From: Hymenochaete sp. R1
Lineage: Eukaryota; Basidiomycota; Agaricomycetes; Hymenochaetales; Hymenochaetaceae
Direction of reading: 5' to 3'
NCBI GenBank assembly: GCA_019400425.1
Contig: JAFREE010000054.1
Span: 1-64,000 of the forward strand
Length of the DNA: 64,000 nt
Positions 1 through 10,620 of this stretch are shown in pieces (within the stretch, counting starts at the first letter, position 1; every line of letters starts with the position of its first letter). The translations under genes and the position numbers were made by a program. Below the pieces are notes generated by a model. It saw only the letters and a program-made list of their open reading frames with translations, had not been told where the DNA came from and ran no database searches.

Positions 1-76
<76 letters not shown>
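1..76. other. Poly-C run at the contig edge
   Basis: A run of 76 C residues. On the minus strand it follows the first bases of an intron whose homologue in copy 2 (from 54408) continues with mixed C/T sequence, so the run replaces expected unique sequence. A poly-G read-tail artefact at an assembly break inside a repeat is the simplest explanation (inference). It does not resemble a fungal TTAGGG telomere. Confidence 0.7.
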
Positions 77-78
<2 letters not shown>

Positions 79-340
79 AAGGAAATGACTCACGTAGAAC
101 AGAGAGTCGATTCGATAACCAAAGGGCCGTTGGTGTATTCATTCGTAGTATCATATATTTAAGAGCGAAGTATAATTGAATATTAGTGAAGAATTACAGC
201 GAAGAAAAGAAAGGGTTTGATTGTTGAAAAAGTCGCAAGTAGGAAAAAGATCGGCTGTCGATATTGGCGGGAAGTTGGATGAACCTAGACAAAAAGAAAA
301 GAGTCACTCATCATAATAACAGTAAAAAGCGCGAGGTGCT

Positions 341-374
341 GGACGGCGAAGAGTGTGCCGGCTCTTCGCCGCCC
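341..374 (-). other. Intronic stem-loop H5, copy 1
   Basis: Minus strand: arms GGGCGGCGAAGAG and CTCTTCGCCGTCC pair over 13 positions, including one G-U, around the loop CCGGCACA. It lies in inferred intron 8 and is identical to copy-2 H5. Confidence 0.85.
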
Positions 375-512
375 ATCTACATAAAGAATCGAACACTTAA
401 CTTGTCGTTATGCGCATACAAGAAGAGTCGAAGTCTTGAAGGTAGTAAGGAGTCTAGGCTGAGATCAAAGCAAATAACGTTAGAAAGAGTGTGCGTCATA
501 AAGGGAAGAGAA

Positions 513-544
513 GGCGATGGAGAGTGTGCCGGCTCTCCACCGCC
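513..544 (-). other. Intronic stem-loop H4, copy 1
   Basis: Minus strand: arms GGCGGTGGAGAG and CTCTCCATCGCC, 12 pairs, loop CCGGCACA. It lies in inferred intron 7 and is identical to copy 2. Confidence 0.85.
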
Positions 545-726
545 TGTAGAATAAGATATTAACTTAGCTACGGTAAGAGCGAGAATAGGGATTTTTAGAG
601 AAAGAAAAACTAGCTTCGGGAGATCTTGAGGTAAAGTAGTCGTTGCGTATTCGAATGATCTGTACTGGAATCGGGATAAAGAAAAATCAACAAGGATGCG
701 CAGAACGGATGGAAGAGAAAAGAAAA

Positions 727-758
727 GACAATGGCGAGTGTGCCGGCCCACCACCGCC
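727..758 (-). other. Intronic stem-loop H3, copy 1
   Basis: Minus strand: arms GGCGGTGGTGGG and CTCGCCATTGTC, loop CCGGCACA. Copy 2 has CTCGCCACTGTC. The T/C difference swaps a G-U for a G-C pair, so the stem survives the substitution. Confidence 0.85.
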
Positions 759-921
759 TATAGGATATAGAATTTACTTAGCTACGGTAAGGAAGAGATG
801 CCAGGCGATGATTGCATAGGAAAGGTCTTGAGTTTGATTAGTGAACCTGTACGCGAAGAATCTAGACAAATGAAAACAAGAGAAGTCAGCGACAATGTAT
901 AGCAAAGTAGAGAAAAGAAAG

Positions 922-953
922 GGCGATGGTGAGTGTGCCGGCTCACCACCGCC
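922..953 (-). other. Intronic stem-loop H2, copy 1
   Basis: Minus strand: arms GGCGGTGGTGAG and CTCACCATCGCC, 12 of 12 paired with one G-U, loop CCGGCACA. It lies in inferred intron 5 and is identical to copy 2. Confidence 0.85.
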
Positions 954-1157
954 TGCAGGATATGGAATTAACTTAGCTACGATGAGGATAATAGGCAGGT
1001 TCCACGTTGTTGGGGAGAAAAGCTTGCGATAGCCGTTGAACCGGAAAAGGAGTCGAACGGGGTACGAAGGTTGGGCTGCTGTGAGCACCCGCAAAAGAAT
1101 GTTTATGTGTGAATATAAGAGAAAAGATATTAGCGACTGTTCGAAGAAGAGGAGAAA

Positions 1158-1196
1158 GGCGGGTGAACAAGAGTGTGCCGGCTCTTGACCCCCGCC
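1158..1196 (-). other. Intronic stem-loop H1, copy 1
   Basis: Minus strand: 5' arm GGCGGGGGTCAAGAG, loop CCGGCACA, 3' arm CTCTTGTTCACCCGCC, paired with small internal irregularities. It lies in inferred intron 4. Copy 2 differs by A to G (still pairing, as G-U) and by G to A near the internal loop. Confidence 0.8.
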
Positions 1197-1470
1197 TATT
1201 GATAGAGATTGGACCCACTTTTTTGGGAGAAGGCGGAGTCGCCGAGCGCCTGAGAATAAAGGACACCCGGACGACCCCAAGGGGTGCAAGATGGCGAACG
1301 ACGGATTGATCCCGAGCGTTGTCTAAAGTAACGGAAGAAAGGAAGGCGTTAGCATTCTTCATAAAAGAAAAATTGGAGAGCAAGAAGCCTACTCACTGGG
1401 TCGAAGTTCTGCTTTGCGGTGGCTGGTGACGGTCCTTGGAAGATCTAGCATATAATAGTTAGACGAAGGG

Positions 1471-1515
1471 GAGGTGGCCTCTGGAGAGTTGATCAGGCTC
1501 TCCAGCGACCACCTC
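1471..1515 (-). other. Intronic stem-loop H0, copy 1
   Basis: Minus strand: an 18-nt stem (17 paired) with loop CCTGATCAA inside the 73-nt intron at 1445-1517. The stem begins one base after the donor GT, so the hairpin fills most of the intron. It is identical to H0 of copy 2. Confidence 0.85.
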
Positions 1516-1725
1516 ACCTTACACGACAAAGGACGAACTCAACAGATAAATAGAATAACCCCTTCATACAACGACCACATATCACACAAATAAGCGCCAC
1601 TATCGAAAACGAAACGAAAAGTTGAAATGTTAATCAGTATTTGAGCTCAAAGTATCGGCATAAAGTAACTTACGAGGAAAACATCGAAGGCATGCGTCAC
1701 CCTTTGGTGCTGAGCGGAACGGCCA

Positions 1726-2982
1726 TCACCACTGTGACCGCTCGCGCCAGCGGGGTGCTTTGACAACATCAAGCGTCTGTCTCTCCAACCATTCGAAAGC
1801 AAGACGAAGGAGCAGCTTGCAACGAGCGCGAGTGGGCGAGCGAGGTAAGGGAGGAGAAGCGCCAATGATAGTTGTCGATATCGCGTGCGTGGTGTCCTCG
1901 CCAACGTTGACGATATTGATTCCGGTGTCGACTTGCTCATCGTGGATGACGAGGGTTGAGATGTCACCCACCGGATCCGGACTGACTTGCTTAACGAAGA
2001 GCGGGATATGCCAGTCCTCACGATCGATGGTGATAAACTTGTCGTGTTCGTGCTCGTCAACAACCTCCGGAATGGGCGAGACTCTTGGCTGAGACGAAGC
2101 ATCGATACGAGGTGGCCTCCACTTCGGATCAAGCTTACGGATGGCTTGCTTGAATGCACTGTTGGCGCTGTGAATGGGATGCTTCTTCATCCATTCCTCA
2201 GTGGTGTACGTTGGCCAGGTCGAATTCTTCTTCGGGAAGTCACTCGGTGGAAGCCTGAGTGAACTGACGAAGACTGAAGAAGCAGGAGGTGGACCAGGAG
2301 TGACACCCACTGCGGCAGCAAACTGAGCGACGTTGGTCAAGGTTCGAGATGTAGACAAGCCTCCGAGGGAGCCGAAACCAAACCCAAGACCAGGAGCAGA
2401 GTCATTGTCGTCGTTGTCGTCGTTGTCGTCGTTGTCGAGCACCTCCTTGGGCGAGGGAAGTGGAGGAGAGACAGACTCCGAGTCGACGACCTCAATGTGC
2501 TGAGGAGCATCGATTTCATCTTTGACAGCAACTTTTGGTTGGTAGACCGGGACTTCCCATGTAGGCGAAGAGAAAGCAGAGTCGAGGGACGACGACCTGG
2601 TAGGGAAGAGGTCGTCGAAGAAATCCTCCTCGAGTTCCGGAGGAGAGAGGTCGGCATGGAAAGGTCCTTTGATGAGAGCAGCATATGGAACAGTGAGAGC
2701 GAGCTGAGGAACGCCAGCGAGTCCGAGACCTGGGACACCGACATGATGAGTGGCATAGTCGCGAGCTGCCTGCAGCTTCTTCTCGGCTTGATCGACTTGC
2801 TCTTGGTTGTACCAGTCTGGGATCTCACCGAGGAGGTCAGGAATGCTACGACGGGTACCGCCGACCAGAGCGGCAGAGTTGACGCCAGCGTCGGAGAAGG
2901 ACGTGTCCTGCACGGCGTTGAGTTTTGAAATGTAGTCTGGTTCCTCCCAAAGGAAGCAGACACGACGAATGTTGGAAGACAT
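1726..2982 (-). CDS. Orphan family protein, copy 1 (418 aa)
   Basis: I recognise no known family or domain. It is a single open exon starting with MSSNIRRVCFLWEEP. This ATG is chosen because copy 3 has a one-base deletion just upstream that breaks the longer frame, and because the longer frame in copies 1 and 2 only reaches a non-ATG codon. Visible features are: an acidic, Pro/Ser-rich body; a DND repeat tract near residue 190 encoded by repeated GACAACGAC units and variable between copies; a Gly/Phe-rich patch after it; a conserved basic segment around WMKKHPIHSANSAFKQAIRK; and a C-terminal basic amphipathic stretch ending RWRERSQW. There is no signal peptide and no membrane segment. Relative to copy 2 it lacks seven codons net after residue 41, in frame. 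It carries a TATA box 120 bp upstream and the hairpin-intron array downstream. Function unknown. Confidence 0.85.
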   Translation of the reverse strand: MSSNIRRVCFLWEEPDYISKLNAVQDTSFSDAGVNSAALVGGTRRSIPDLLGEIPDWYNQEQVDQAEKKLQAARDYATHHVGVPGLGLAGVPQLALTVPYAALIKGPFHADLSPPELEEDFFDDLFPTRSSSLDSAFSSPTWEVPVYQPKVAVKDEIDAPQHIEVVDSESVSPPLPSPKEVLDNDDNDDNDDNDSAPGLGFGFGSLGGLSTSRTLTNVAQFAAAVGVTPGPPPASSVFVSSLRLPPSDFPKKNSTWPTYTTEEWMKKHPIHSANSAFKQAIRKLDPKWRPPRIDASSQPRVSPIPEVVDEHEHDKFITIDREDWHIPLFVKQVSPDPVGDISTLVIHDEQVDTGINIVNVGEDTTHAISTTIIGASPPLPRSPTRARCKLLLRLAFEWLERQTLDVVKAPRWRERSQW

Positions 2983-3101
2983 TGTGAGAAAGGATAAGAT
3001 ATTGCTGGCGAGCACGAGTGAGACTTGGTCAAGTAGTATGCAGTGATGATGATAGTACGAGGACAAGTGGGGGGGAAAGTCAAGATCCTAGAGGATGAGC
3101 T

Positions 3102-3110
3102 GTTTATATG
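3102..3110 (-). promoter_or_regulatory. TATA box of orphan copy 1
   Basis: CATATAAAC on the minus strand, 120 bp before the ATG. The same nine bases precede copies 2 and 3 at nearly the same distance, inside a conserved block with GCTGATCGACACTGGTCCTC just upstream. Confidence 0.75.
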
Positions 3111-3525
3111 CCCTCCCTCCCCTCGAGGACCAATACTAGTGTCGATCAGCCAAAGAGAGAGACAGCAAGCAGGCTGAACTTGAATGAGGTCATAATTGAG
3201 CGTGACGACCTCCGAGGACTTTTGTGTTGTCTGAGACATTTCACGATTGAGCAGCCGTATCTTAAAGATTCTGACAGTGACAAGGGGAGGGAGTTACTAG
3301 TATTCAGTGAAGAAGGCTTTTGAGTTGCATGTGCAGTGCAACCAGTGCTTGCGAAGAGCTTGAAATCATATTAGTCCCGGTGAAAAAGAGCTGTGAGAAG
3401 ACGTACACCGTTGGAATAGAGCTAATTTTTCGTTGATATGACATTGAACAATTAGAAAAGTATGGCAATTTTGCATTCGCTCAGCGTTGAGATGATGATG
3501 GTGGAAGGTCAAAAGGTTGCGGGAA

Positions 3526-3541
3526 ACGCGACGCGACGCGT
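3526..3541 (-). promoter_or_regulatory. CGCGT-repeat motif upstream of orphan copy 1
   Basis: On the minus strand it reads ACGCGTCGCGTCGCGT, about 545 bp upstream of the ATG. The same motif in the same orientation precedes copies 2 and 3. It contains ACGCGT, the MluI cell-cycle box bound by MBF-type factors in fungi (established for yeasts). Function here is inferred. Confidence 0.5.
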
Positions 3542-3914
3542 TTGAGCGAATGTCTGAGATAGATCGACGTGATTGGTTCGGTGGTTGTGGGTGAGCCGAC
3601 CCATGCATATGAGCACATTATATCGTCGAGTTCCGTCATCACATTTATTGTATTTCGTCAATAAAGATGGTGAATGAAGATGACGAAGAGGCATTCTGTG
3701 GAATAATCTGTCCCTACTTTCTTTGTCGAAGGTCTGGATGTACGGCAACGGCGATCACCGGTTCAACCCGAAGTGTCTCTTCTTACGTTCCCAGCGACTC
3801 TTTAAGCTACCCCTAAATTTAATCCGTTTCCTTGGTTCATTACTATAGAACTACATTGTTACAAATAAGTAAGCAATTTCTACCCAGCAAAGTGTAGCTC
3901 CAAATTTTTAATAG

Positions 3915-6900
3915 CTAACGAGGTTGTATATCAAACGGTAACGACGATGCCGTCCCTACCTTAGGCAAAGGACCCCAATCGAAGTTTGTGATCGACGAAG
4001 GTACTCTTGTATGTGTCTTTCCTAGCTTCACAGGCTTCGCATGTTGGGATTGCCTTGTATGCCTTCGTTGGTTCTCCGAATCACTGCGGTCTCCGGAAAT
4101 TTCCACCGAGGTATCCGGAGAAGAACTCACGGACGGACTACCGGCCTGGCCCGACGTCGTCCGCGGATCTGGCTTCTGGAGACTTTCAAGAGTAGGGATA
4201 CGCTTCGTCGGTTCCACCGCTGTGTTATTCTTCAAGGGCTTCGTTCGGACTTTGGCCAGGGCGTTCTTTAAGCGAAGAGCATTTCGTTCTGCATTGAGGG
4301 CAGCTGCCGTGCTTGCAGCGATAGAAGGTGTAACCTGAGTACGACTGAACAGCCCTTTATCATCCCCTCCATTGGTATTGATTGAGCTACTCGTGTCATG
4401 GCGGTACCTATTCCGAGAAGATGAGGTTGGCCCACGCAATGCTACATCCAAAGCATCGATGTTAAACCTGGACACTCGTCTCGTTAGCTCTTCGATCTGC
4501 TGGGCCTGAGAATCGATAGCCAGATCGATATTGCGGAATGTACGATTTATAGTATCCAACGATGGTGGCCTGCAAATATCGAGTGGAACGTGAGCGGCAT
4601 CGAACAGAGAAATAAACGAAGTAAACAAACCTTATGCTTGGTCTGCCCTTCCGATGTTCCTCTATTTTCTTCTTGCAACTGTTGAGATGCCCCTCGAGCT
4701 GCTCAACCCTATCATTGATCAACTGCAAAAATTGTCAAGATACATTGCACTTGGCAATCAAATTCTAATACTGACCCTGATCTGTTTGCGGAGCTGGTTC
4801 TGGATCTCTGCGGCATCAGGACCAAGTTTCCTATCTTTCAACATGCGAGCAAACTCTGGATCTGCTTTCGCCTTTGAGAAACGAACGACTTCCTCTTTGA
4901 GAGTTTCAGCTGCTCGACAAATCATGAGCATTCATTTGAAAAGGTTTTGGATTGCACTTACCTTTAAGTAGGTTGCTTTCAATCTCCCTCATAATCGGAG
5001 CAAACTGATCCTTGAGCTTAATAGCAAGAATGACACTTTGTTCCATGCTTTTGAGTACTTTGGAAAAAGCATCTAGATCCCCAAAGCACCACTTGGTTTT
5101 ATCGGCAAGATCCTCCTTCGTATGTAGGGACCTCGCGGGACGGCCAAGCGTGATTCTTAAACTAGCTGCCACTTGTGACGCCTTCGACAGCTATTTCACG
5201 ATGAGGTACGTTAGTGTGAAGTATATATCGAAATTTTACCAAACTAAAGCTTACTTGCTCGAGTTCAGACTTCATATAGAGCATTAATGTTTGACATTCA
5301 CGTTGCATGCTTGACTCAAACGTAGTCTGCAGCGGGAGTTCTCTTGGCTGGTGTTGGGCAGCAGGGGGCTGAGGAATTTGCTGGTTTGCACCAAATAGTC
5401 TGTTTCCGGGTACCTGCGTCGGAATAGGCGAATCATTGATAGTTCCTGGGGTCAGTGACGGCGGTGTTGCCGGCGAAGGCATACCGAAAGGCGAAGCTTG
5501 TGGCCCACCGACTCGAGGACCGAGAGCCGGCGCCTGGAAAGATGGTGAAGAGCTAGCTCTATTCGAGTCCGGTGCAGTGACAGATGAAGGTCTTGAGAAC
5601 GAAGGTGCGGGGATGCCAAACATTGGTGGCTTCGCTTGTGAAAATTGTGGTGGTGTTTCGGGGGTCTTCGGAGGAGTTGACTCGCGCTTGATGGGAGGTA
5701 ATTGACCGAAAGGCATCTTGGGAGAGGCAGGCCGCGGTTTCGCTGCAAATACATATGCATTGGTAGGTGTTGAGGGTTTCGTTTCGGGTTTTTCTTCTAA
5801 AGCGGGGACATTTGCTAATGGTGAACTCTTTGTAGGTCTTGAACCCGGCCTACCAAGCCCGAGCGCAGGAGGAGGGGCTACCGATGGGGTGACAGGTTTC
5901 GGTGCAGCGAGAGGCTTATCTTCTGGCTTCGGTGAGCCTTGAGGAGTAGTAGCCGTGAATGGAGATGGAGAGGTCGGAACACCAAAGAAGCTAGGTGAAC
6001 CCGTTCTATTCCCAGGTTTCTCGGTGGCAGCGCCAGACAGAGGAGAACTGATTTTTGGAGTTTCGGATGCCGACCTATCAGTGGAACCGATTGGTCTTCC
6101 AAACATTGTTGGAATGGACGAGCCCATAGGTTTATTGCCGAATAACGAAGATGGAGGCGATTTCGAAGCCTTCCTCTGGATAGCTTGGGCTTGTGTCGGA
6201 GATGGGTTTGCAGATGCGATATCGTCTTCAGGCATTGCAATTGGCTTTATGGGTACAGATCCATCTGAAGCGGATTGCCTTGGATCATCTTCCGGTGCCT
6301 CGTTCTCAATTTCGTCCTCGTCTTCATCTTCCTCATCCTCATCCTCTTCTCCACTCTCTTCAGAATCCCGAACCTCTTCGCCCTTCTGCTCTTCGGACCC
6401 TTCTGCTGAAAAGGTATCCGAGACGAAAGATTCCGCGTCCTCGTGGTCTTGGCCATCATCATCTCCGAGATCCTGCTCTTCCTGATCAAACGTGCCATGA
6501 GTCGACGGTGTAGGAGGAAGATTATCCTGATCGAGTTCATCTGGCTTCTGGACGGAGACAAATGACTCCTCGCGAGACAAACCTGATCCCGACTTTTCAC
6601 CCTCTCCATCTTTTTGATCGGCCTCTTTCCCATCTAACTCTTTGGGCGTGTTGCCTTGCTTCAGCAAATCAGTGAATGTCGCAGGCTTTTCACTTTTCGT
6701 GAAAGCGCTGAATCCACCCGAGGGCCCACTGTAAGCAGAAAACGCAGAAAATGCATTGGGGGCGGGTGTGCCTTTCGGTGTGGTACTTGCTGGACTTGGG
6801 GTTGGTGGTACACCAAAAGATGATTTCCCAAACACGGATGAACTACCAGGCGTAGATGGGGCACCAAAACTAGAAGTAGTCTTGCCTGGAGTCCCAAATG

Positions 6901-9900
6901 CATTCGCCGAAGCTGGTATTTTTGGATTCGCAAAAGGTGAGGAGCTATTAAGCTTCCCAAAGGCACCGAATCCTTCTGACGGAGAAAATGCAGACGATGT
7001 CGATCTGAGATTAGCAAAAGCGCCTCCTGCAGGAGGTGTCATGGCAGGCGTCGTGCTAGCCACCGCGAACGCCGTGGGAGCAGGAGTTCCCAAGGGCGTC
7101 GTAGACTGCGACCTCGCATCAGGGGTGGAACTGAGCTGTTTCTCAGCCGACTTGGGAGATTCATGTGTGAGATGGTCAATCGACTTCGCTCTTGTTGTAG
7201 GACTCGTTTCGGGGCTAGAGTCAGGTGTACTAGTACGTGTGGGGGTGGAGAATAGGTACTGCCTATCGTTCGAAGCGCCACTGAAAACATTTGTGCTTGA
7301 TGCAAAAGGCGAAGGCGAGAAACCAGGCGTCGTACTGCCGAAGACATTGGTTGCGCCTTTTCCAAATGGTGTTGGCGTCGACGGCTCATTTTTTCCTGCA
7401 GGAGAAAACGGCGACTGAGATTCAGGCTTGTCTTCTGACACTGCACTTTTTTGAGTACCATCACTCGAAGGTGCCATGGATATGCTAGGCGCTTCGCTGG
7501 GCTTCGATTCCATCGCTGAGACAGGCTGCTGACCGAATACTGATTTTCCATTAGAACTAAATGCACCGAAACCTTTCGTTGTACCGGCAAAGCTTCCGAA
7601 TCCACCGCTACTAGTTGAAGTTGATGCAGGTGCAGGAGAAGCAGGCGCAGCGAAACTTGACTTGCCAAATGCTGACTGGCCGAACGAAGGCTGACCGAAC
7701 GACGACTGCCCAAACGTCGTTTGCCCGAAAGCAGGTTGGGCACCAAACGAAAGTGTGCCAAACGCAGATGCTGGTTTGGAGGCTTCGGCCGACTTTTCCG
7801 TATTCTGCGATTCGGCAGGCTTTGCAGTAAATGCGCTGAAACCGGAAGCCGGCTTTATGAATGCAGAACTTCCCGTTGAGCCGAACGCCCCAAACGAGGT
7901 CTGAGATGTTCCACCTCCGAAAGCAGGACTGGTTGATTGTATACTGGAGTGAGGTTTTGCGAATGAGCCAAAAACTTTGTGTTCAGCTCCGTTTTGAGTT
8001 GAGATACTTGGAGCGGACTCGCTGCCCAGAGTCAGCCCGCCAAAACTGCTATCGTTATTATGTGCATCATCCATGTTCGCTTCCGGCGATCCTGCAGAAT
8101 CCGGAGCAGACGAGCCGTTCGCTGGAGACTGTGATTCGGTCGATTGCCCAAATTTCGACGGACCAGATGCAAATGCTTTAAACCCTCCACTAAGTGCACC
8201 AAAAGCAGTTGACGATGATGTATTTGAACCAAAAGGCGAAGAAATTGACGTTGCCTCAAAACTTGACTGACCAGAAGATGTTTGACCGGAGGTCGATGAA
8301 GCAAACGCAGATTGAAGCTGGGTCGAAGTACCGCCAAACCCAGAAGAACCAAAAGTAGGAGGTGAAGGTTTCCCAAATGTTGGGGCCCCAAAGCTTGACG
8401 CACCAAAAGTAGGATTGATAGTCGACAGAGGCGCAGTTGTTCCAAAACTTTTCACCGCATTTGGTTCTGTGCCTGCGTTTTCTGTTGAAGCCAATGTCGA
8501 AGGATTCACCATTCCGGGATACATCCCTCCTTTTGAGTTTGAAATGAACCATGCCTGTAGAGTTCCGTCACTCGCATAAACATACAGGACGGGCAGGTTC
8601 TGTTCCTGATTGTCCATGGGTGATGTCAAATCCAACTCCAGAGACATAGATACTGTGTCTTCGGCATCCTTGTCTAATGGTACGCTTGGAGTAGAGGTCT
8701 CCTCGAGAGTAAGGTTGCACCAAGTCTCCACCGATCCTCCTTCGGAAAGGCTTCCAAGAAGACCGATATCGCTTGAGGTGCTGTCACTGATGAAGGTAAG
8801 CACCTTTGCGGGCTCCCAGTTCCGTAAAATGACAGTAAACGCCCCTGGAGGTCGCAGGCCTGGTGAAGGATAATATGGCGGTTCAAATTCCGTCTGCGAA
8901 GCAGTATTGGACTTAGGGTCATATAATGTGAGAACATGTTTCTGTTCCACTTCAGGGTCCTGAGTAAGCTCGGGGGCATAGATGCCGTAGAACGCTTGGT
9001 TGGAGAGCCATTGAAGGGATATGACACTCTTGCCTTCTGCGCATGGTGGCCGAGGGACATGTAGCTTGATCGTATTTGTATCGGTGGGACTGTATGTTAC
9101 GATGTCGCCACCACGAAGCCCGATGGCTATTTGCTTCCCCTTGGCAGACCAAGCGACTACAAATCCGTCAACACACCGTTATGAGGGAAGATAAGGGAAC
9201 GTACTCGAAGTAGCTATATCTTTCGGGACATCTGACAATGACCAGCCACCGATAGACTGCAGTTTCCGGGTATCGAGTACCTCAACAGCCAGTCCGTTCC
9301 CACCATTCGTAGAATCTCTCCGTACTGCTACCAAATCCGGTAAGTCGCCCGGGTTACTTGATAACTGGCGCACAACACCCGGAGGAGAGGGGGGAAATAC
9401 ACGAAGCGTGTTGACATTCCCTGAACCCTCTGAGAATAACACCTGAGTATCATATACTGCAATTCCACCATTTGCGAAAGCAACAACGAGCCTGCCTCCG
9501 TTTGAAGCGAAAGTGAGATGCGTTGGTATGTCTGTTAATGGTAATATTCGTTTCGGTTTGATTTGTTCCTCGCCCTCGGATGTCGATGTCACTATGACGC
9601 TCCGCAGGTCACTTAACGGCGAGAAAACAAGCTCTACGTATGATTGGTTAGTGCGATTGTGTGCTTTATAGGTAAGGGAGACGTACGGTGCCCTCCTGAA
9701 CTATTCAGTGTATTTGCTGCAAACCATCCTCTTGAGTTTGTAATAGCGAAGTGATGTCCTTGGCCATCAAAATCGTCCAAATTTAAAGGTCTCTCCGAGA
9801 GCCTACACCTCGTTCGTTTGTTCAGAAGTCGTAACGAGAGAAACTAGAGGACGTAGCACCAGCCAGTGGGTCAGCGCTTCCATACAAGGTAGTTCATATG

Positions 9901-9995
9901 TTTGCCATGCTCACGTCAGCGTCCTTTGTTCCTACAGGCGACGTGGTCCATGAGACTTGCGATGATTCTGGCGCTCTAAGCGGAGTGTTGTTCAT
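3915..9995 (-). CDS. NUP159: FG nucleoporin, Nup159/Nup146 (NUP214) type
   Basis: Likely cytoplasmic-face nuclear pore component that anchors the Dbp5 mRNA-export helicase through its N-terminal propeller (family knowledge). Model: 9995-9915, 9843-9687, 9633-9205, 9156-5255, 5190-4962, 4909-4776, 4722-4631, 4569-3915; the sum is 1893 codons, 1892 aa. The ATG reads MNNTPLRAPESSQ. Residues about 30-400 are propeller-like, with the LNLDDFDGQGHHFAI segment near the start. A long FG domain follows (many FG, GFG, SFG and AFG motifs), interrupted near residue 1160 by a Glu/Asp run, then more FG/Pro-Ser sequence. The C-terminal exons encode coiled-coil helices (LKSMEQSVILAIKLKDQF; INDRVEQLEGHLNSCKKKI), then a Ser/Arg-rich tail. 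A CACGTG lies 116 bp upstream. The reverse-frame Ser/Leu-rich ORFs over this gene are shadows. Confidence 0.88.
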
Positions 9996-10110
9996 TATTG
10001 CGAAAGCTGCATAGATTGTTACAGGGAGAAGGGAAGGGGGTGGTACTTTGGCAAGACGGCTTGTTTCTGTAAGTGAAATGAATTCGAAACGCGCTCGTGT
10101 TCGCGCAAAT

Positions 10111-10116
10111 CACGTG
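10111..10116. promoter_or_regulatory. CACGTG E-box upstream of the nucleoporin gene
   Basis: CACGTG 116 bp upstream of the nucleoporin ATG. It matches the core of Cbf1/bHLH sites. The same hexamer lies at similar distance before two other genes in the window. Confidence 0.35.
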
Positions 10117-10620
10117 CATCCTCGGTAAACAAAAATAAATAAACCCCAAACTTCGAAAACTTTAAAAAAGCTCAGTAAACTCGAATTCAACACTTCCAAT
10201 CGACGACAAATTTAGCTTGTGAGAATAAATGAATCCATTTCGTTCTAAGTGAAGCTATGTAAGCATATATGTAGTGTTACAAGAGTTGCTGCAAAGGCAT
10301 TTAAACTTAAACAAATTTTCTCGTCATATAGATGGGAGTAAAAAGTAACATAACGCAAGATTGAGGGGCCATACAAGAAAAGAAAAGAAAGATGAATCGT
10401 CCAATACATGCAACGCCTTAGCCCACTGCGGCATTTCCGAGAAAACTCTAGGCTCCCCAAAGTCCCGCGTTGTGTACGGCTCCTTTTTCGGCCAACCCCC
10501 AATCGTGCGACACAACGGCAAAACGTATATCGCTCGTATTCTCATCGAGGGTTCACTTCTATCCGTGATGTTGGCCCATATTATATCTCAAAAAGTACAG
10601 TCGCTTTCCATCCCGAGTCT

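Larger units (their letters stand above)
77..1725 (-). repeat. Hairpin-intron array, copy 1 (truncated by the contig end)
   Basis: Read on the minus strand, this region lies directly after the stop codon of orphan gene copy 1. It is a series of short exons and introns matching the first nine introns of copy 2. Inferred introns are: intron 2 at 1445-1517 (73 nt), intron 3 at 1323-1396 (74), intron 4 at 1079-1218 (140), intron 5 at 862-980 (119), intron 6 at 665-785 (121), intron 7 at 454-571 (118), intron 8 at 285-401 (117), and intron 9 starting at 93 and lost at the contig end. Introns 2-7 have exactly the copy-2 lengths and intron 8 differs by one base. Intron 1 starts at 1673, but the acceptor used in copy 2 is mutated here; the next usable AG is about 20 nt downstream. 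All listed introns except 1, 3 and the truncated 9 carry a stem-loop. Confidence 0.8.
2983..3914. other. Intergenic region, orphan copy 1 / nucleoporin
   Basis: The part up to about 3330 is promoter sequence shared with orphan copy 2. Beyond that, similarity fades to scattered blocks. The 3' flank of the nucleoporin gene lies near 3,800-3,914. No coding region was recognised here. Confidence 0.6.

Noticed and set aside
1..3330. Telomere or subtelomeric repeat at the left edge
   Set aside because: Plain poly-C without TTAGGG units; better explained as an assembly artefact.
5436..8873. Several long ORFs antisense to, or in other frames of, the nucleoporin gene
   Set aside because: Low-complexity shadows of FG/Ser repeats and of the acidic run; no splice logic or domains.
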